The translations under genes were made by a program, and so were the position numbers. The notes under the pieces were generated by a model that saw only the letters and a list, made by a program, of their open reading frames with translations, was not told the origin of the DNA and did not search any database. A DNA stretch of 64,000 bases, from NCBI GenBank assembly GCA_033558025.1, contig JAUCEF010000013.1, forward strand, positions 1,915,001 through 1,979,000. The letters run 5' to 3'. Within the stretch, counting starts at the first letter, position 1. Every line of letters starts with the position of its first letter. Below are positions 60,237 through 64,000 of the stretch, piece after piece. The stretch comes from Phytophthora sp. 'mugwort' (lineage: Eukaryota; Oomycota; Peronosporomycetes; Peronosporales; Peronosporaceae).

Positions 60237-60717
60237 GTCGAACCCTAACTATCCGCTACATCGTTTCAAAAATCTGGTTTGCTGGCCCGGCACAGCCACA
60301 CCTGCGCATCGACGCACGCTCGGCCTCACCGCCGACCCCCCGCACCCTCCAGCTCTCCCGGACACATCTATCTGCCACGTCTGCCGATCGCTCCCAGTCC
60401 GTCCCTCGCTCATCATGGCGGCTACACCTCAAGTTGACGGCCTGTGGCCTGAGTGGTCCGCATTACGTCTATGCTGATAGTCCGGTCGGCTCGAATGTTA
60501 AGAATACCTGGCCATGCCTCCCAGCAGACCCGAAATAATTGACAACATCGAAAGCGCCATACGTTCGAAAGCAGTATCTATGTTCGTGAATAGCGGTCCG
60601 GGGTCTGTCGGTAGGACACGACACAACACGTCGGGACTGTGTAGGCAGTGGCAAAATACACAAGGCATGCAACAAGCAGCAGAGAGTCTCGAACGGCCGT
60701 TGACGGAGACAAGAAGA

Positions 60718-60789
60718 AGCGCGGGACCGGGATTGAACCAGTGACCCTTCGAGCTGCAATCGAACGCTCTACCACTGAGCTACCCGCGC
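60718..60789 (-). tRNA. tRNA-Cys-GCA: tRNA-Cys(GCA), unit 110
   Basis: Body as unit 1. Unit marker: A51 (private). Confidence 0.94.
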
Positions 60790-61270
60790 GTCGAACCCTA
60801 ACTATCCGCTACATCGTTTCAAAAATCTGGTTTGCTGGCCCGGCACAGCCACACCTGCGCATCGACGCACGCTCGGCCTCGCCGCCGACCCCCCGCACCC
60901 TCCAGCTCTCCCGGACACATCTATCTGCCACGTCTGCCGATCGCTCCCAGTCCGTCCCTCGCTCATCATGGCGGCTACACCTCAAGTTGACGGCCTGTGG
61001 CCTGAGTGGTCCGCATTACGTCTATGCTGATAGTCCGGTCGGCTCGAATGTTAAGAATACCTGGCCATGCCTCCCAGCAGACCCGAAATAATTGACAACA
61101 TCGAAAGCGCCATACGTTCGAAAGCAGTATCTATGTTCGTGAATAGCGGTCCGGGGTCTGTCGGTAGGACACGACACAACACGTCGGGACTGTGTAGGCA
61201 GTGGCAAAATACACAAGGCATGCAACAAGCAGCAGAGAGTCTCGAACGGCCGTTGACGGAGACAAGAAGA

Positions 61271-61342
61271 AGCGCGGGACCGGGATTGAACCAGTGATCC
61301 TTCGAGCTGCAATCGAACGCTCTACCACTGAGCTACCCGCGC
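61271..61342 (-). tRNA. tRNA-Cys-GCA: tRNA-Cys(GCA), G46A variant, unit 111
   Basis: Variable-loop G46A. Unit marker: T468 only. Confidence 0.93.
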
Positions 61343-61823
61343 GTCGAACCCTAACTATCCGCTACATCGTTTCAAAAATCTGGTTTGCTGGCCCAGCACC
61401 GCCACACCTGCGCATCGACGCACGCTCGGCCTCGCCGCCGACCCCCCGCACCCTCCAGCTCTCCCGGACACATCTATCTGCCACGTCTGCCGATCGCTCC
61501 CAGTCCGTCCCTCGCTCATCATGGCGGCTACACCTCAAGTTGACGGCCTGTGGCCTGAGTGGTCCGCATTACGTCTATGCTGATAGTCCGGTCGGCTCGA
61601 ATGTTAAGAATACCTGGCCATGCCTCCCAGCAGACCCGAAATAATTGACAACATCGAAAGCGCCATACGTTCGAAAGCAGTATCTATGTTCGTGAATAGC
61701 GGTCCGGGGTCTGTCGGTAGGACACGACACAACACGTCGGGACTGTGTAGGCAGTGGCAAAATACACAAGGCATGCAACAAGCAGCAGAGAGTCTCGAAC
61801 GGCCGTTGACGGAGACAAGAAGA

Positions 61824-61895
61824 AGCGCGGGACCGGGATTGAACCAGTGACCCTTCGAGCTGCAATCGAACGCTCTACCACTGAGCTACCCGCGC
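61824..61895 (-). tRNA. tRNA-Cys-GCA: tRNA-Cys(GCA), unit 112
   Basis: Body as unit 1. Unit marker: A12+C17. Confidence 0.94.
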
Positions 61896-62376
61896 GTCGA
61901 ACCCTAACTATCCGCTACATCGTTTCAAAAATCTGGTTTGCTGGCCCGGCACAGCCACACCTGCGCATCGACGCACGCTCGGCCTCGCCGCCGACCCCCC
62001 GCACCCTCCAGCTCTCCCGGACACATCTATCTGCCACGTCTGCCGATCGCTCCCAGTCCGTCCCTCGCTCATCATGGCGGCTACACCTCAAGTTGACGGC
62101 CTGTGGCCTGAGTGGTCCGCATTACGTCTATGCTGATAGTCCGGTCGGCTCGAATGTTAAGAATACCTGGCCATGCCTCCCAGCAGACCCGAAATAATTG
62201 ACAACATCGAAAGCGCCATACGTTCGAAAGCAGTATCTATGTTCGTGAATAGCGGTCCGGGGTCTGTCGGTAGGACACGACACAACACGTCGGGACTGTG
62301 TAGGCAGTGGCAAAATACACAAGGCATGCAACAAGCAGCAGAGAGTCTCGAACGGCCGTTGACGGAGACAAGAAGA

Positions 62377-62448
62377 AGCGCGGGACCGGGATTGAACCAG
62401 TGATCCTTCGAGCTGCAATCGAACGCTCTACCACTGAGCTACCCGCGC
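62377..62448 (-). tRNA. tRNA-Cys-GCA: tRNA-Cys(GCA), G46A variant, unit 113
   Basis: Variable-loop G46A. Unit marker: T468 only. Confidence 0.93.
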
Positions 62449-62929
62449 GTCGAACCCTAACTATCCGCTACATCGTTTCAAAAATCTGGTTTGCTGGCCC
62501 GGCACAGCCACACCTGCGCATCGACGCACGCTCGGCCTCGCCGCCGACCCCCCGCACCCTCCAGCTCTCCCGGACACATCTATCTGCCACGTCTGCCGAT
62601 CGCTCCCAGTCCGTCCCTCGCTCATCATGGCGGCTACACCTCAAGTTGACGGCCTGTGGCCTGAGTGGTCCGCATTACGTCTATGCTGATAGTCCGGTCG
62701 GCTCGAATGTTAAGAATACCTGGCCATGCCTCCCAGCAGACCCGAAATAATTGACAACATCGAAAGCGCCATACGTTCGAAAGCAGTATCTATGTTCGTG
62801 AATAGCGGTCCGGGGTCTGTCGGTAGGACACGACACAACACGTCGGGACTGTGTAGGCAGTGGCAAAATACACAAGGCATGCAACAAGCAGCAGAGAGTC
62901 TCGAACGGCCGTTGACGGAGACAAGAAGA

Positions 62930-63001
62930 AGCGCGGGACCGGGATTGAACCAGTGATCCTTCGAGCTGCAATCGAACGCTCTACCACTGAGCTACCCGCG
63001 C
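62930..63001 (-). tRNA. tRNA-Cys-GCA: tRNA-Cys(GCA), G46A variant, unit 114
   Basis: Variable-loop G46A. Unit marker: T468; the pair 114-115 repeats 111-112. Confidence 0.93.
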
Positions 63002-63482
63002 GTCGAACCCTAACTATCCGCTACATCGTTTCAAAAATCTGGTTTGCTGGCCCAGCACCGCCACACCTGCGCATCGACGCACGCTCGGCCTCGCCGCCGA
63101 CCCCCCGCACCCTCCAGCTCTCCCGGACACATCTATCTGCCACGTCTGCCGATCGCTCCCAGTCCGTCCCTCGCTCATCATGGCGGCTACACCTCAAGTT
63201 GACGGCCTGTGGCCTGAGTGGTCCGCATTACGTCTATGCTGATAGTCCGGTCGGCTCGAATGTTAAGAATACCTGGCCATGCCTCCCAGCAGACCCGAAA
63301 TAATTGACAACATCGAAAGCGCCATACGTTCGAAAGCAGTATCTATGTTCGTGAATAGCGGTCCGGGGTCTGTCGGTAGGACACGACACAACACGTCGGG
63401 ACTGTGTAGGCAGTGGCAAAATACACAAGGCATGCAACAAGCAGCAGAGAGTCTCGAACGGCCGTTGACGGAGACAAGAAGA

Positions 63483-63554
63483 AGCGCGGGACCGGGATTG
63501 AACCAGTGACCCTTCGAGCTGCAATCGAACGCTCTACCACTGAGCTACCCGCGC
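63483..63554 (-). tRNA. tRNA-Cys-GCA: tRNA-Cys(GCA), unit 115 (last complete copy)
   Basis: Body as unit 1. Unit marker: A12+C17. Confidence 0.94.
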
Positions 63555-63595
63555 GTCGAACCCTAACTATCCGCTACATCGTTTCAAAAATCTGG

Positions 63596-64000
63596 TTTGC
63601 TGGCCCGGCACAGCCACACCTGCGCATCGACGCACGCTCGGCCTCGCCGCCGACCCCCCGCACCCTCCAGCTCTCCCGGACACATCTATCTGCCACGTCT
63701 GCCGATCGCTCCCAGTCCGTCCCTCGCTCATCATGGCGGCTACACCTCAAGTTGACGGCCTGTGGCCTGAGTGGTCCGCATTACGTCTATGCTGATAGTC
63801 CGGTCGGCTCGAATGTTAAGAATACCTGGCCATGCCTCCCAGCAGACCCGAAATAATTGACAACATCGAAAGCGCCATACGTTCGAAAGCAGTATCTATG
63901 TTCGTGAATAGCGGTCCGGGGTCTGTCGGTAGGACACGACACAACACGTCGGGACTGTGTAGGCAGTGGCAAAATACACAAGGCATGCAACAAGCAGCAG
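63596..64000. repeat. Partial unit 116, cut by the window end
   Basis: This is unit positions 1-405 only. It stops 36 bp before the tRNA would begin on the plus strand. No marker differs from consensus. The T4 run of this unit (63971-63974) is present. Confidence 0.97.

Larger units (their letters stand above)
1..64000 (-). repeat. Tandem array of a 553-bp tRNA-Cys unit (115 full copies + 405 bp)
   Basis: The same 553-bp sequence recurs without a break from the first to the last base, always in the same orientation. Unit k starts at 1 + 553 x (k-1); unit 2 starts at 554 and unit 116 at 63596, so all 115 complete units have exactly the same length. The window opens inside the spacer and ends before the 116th tRNA, so the array continues on both sides. 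Units differ by single-base substitutions only. The period is not a multiple of three (553 = 3 x 184 + 1), so no reading frame can run on from unit to unit. There are no unique spacers, target-site duplications, poly-A tails or foreign insertions. By marker reading, 27 full units match the consensus completely. Tandem tRNA arrays are known elsewhere (Entamoeba arrays, the Xenopus 3.18-kb tDNA repeat, Arabidopsis Pro and Ser-Tyr-Tyr clusters). I do not recognise this particular unit. Confidence 0.98.

Noticed and set aside
1..64000. CRISPR array
   Set aside because: The repeats are 553 bp, directly abutting, with no unique spacers.
1..64000. 5S or other rRNA repeat
   Set aside because: No 5S internal control region or conserved rRNA segment was found on either strand of the unit.

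Overview
The whole window is one tandem repeat. A 553-bp unit is repeated head to tail 115 times, followed by a 405-bp partial 116th copy. The window opens and closes inside the array, so neither edge is seen. I found no insertion or deletion between units: unit k starts exactly at 1 + 553 x (k-1), and unit 116 starts at 63596. Copies differ only by scattered single-base changes, roughly 1-2 per unit by my reading, or about 99.8% identity to consensus. Hand-counted GC is about 58%.

Each unit carries one gene I can support: an intact, intronless tRNA-Cys with anticodon GCA on the minus strand, at unit positions 441-512. That gives 115 complete copies. Features pointing to a eukaryotic nuclear (RNA polymerase III) gene are a good A box and B box, no encoded CCA, a U73 discriminator, and a D-arm and anticodon arm like eukaryotic cytosolic tRNA-Cys. 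The sequence does not identify the organism. A GC-rich genome does not fit the AT-rich Entamoeba, the best-known case of genome-wide tandem tRNA arrays. The rest of each unit is a 481-bp spacer with no recognised gene. Every open reading frame in it overlaps others or runs antisense through the tRNA, and I call none of them coding.

Marker notation used below: base plus unit position, for a difference from consensus (for example G342 = G instead of C at unit position 342). By eye I found 23 variable positions: 6, 7, 8, 12, 17, 29, 38, 51, 57, 89, 101, 117, 126, 165, 177, 224, 229, 245, 257, 307, 308, 342 and 468. Only one (468) lies in the 211-bp interval 343-553, which holds the tRNA and both flanks. 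Shared markers reveal higher-order structure: units 43-49 match units 50-56 (a 3,871-bp duplication), units 63-65 match 66-68, and several two-unit alternations and local clusters occur. This is the signature of unequal exchange or gene conversion.

The points most worth following are the extreme dosage of one tRNA species, the conserved interval around the tRNA, the absence of an immediate oligo-T terminator, the single recurrent tRNA variant (G46A, 13 copies), and the array's duplication history.
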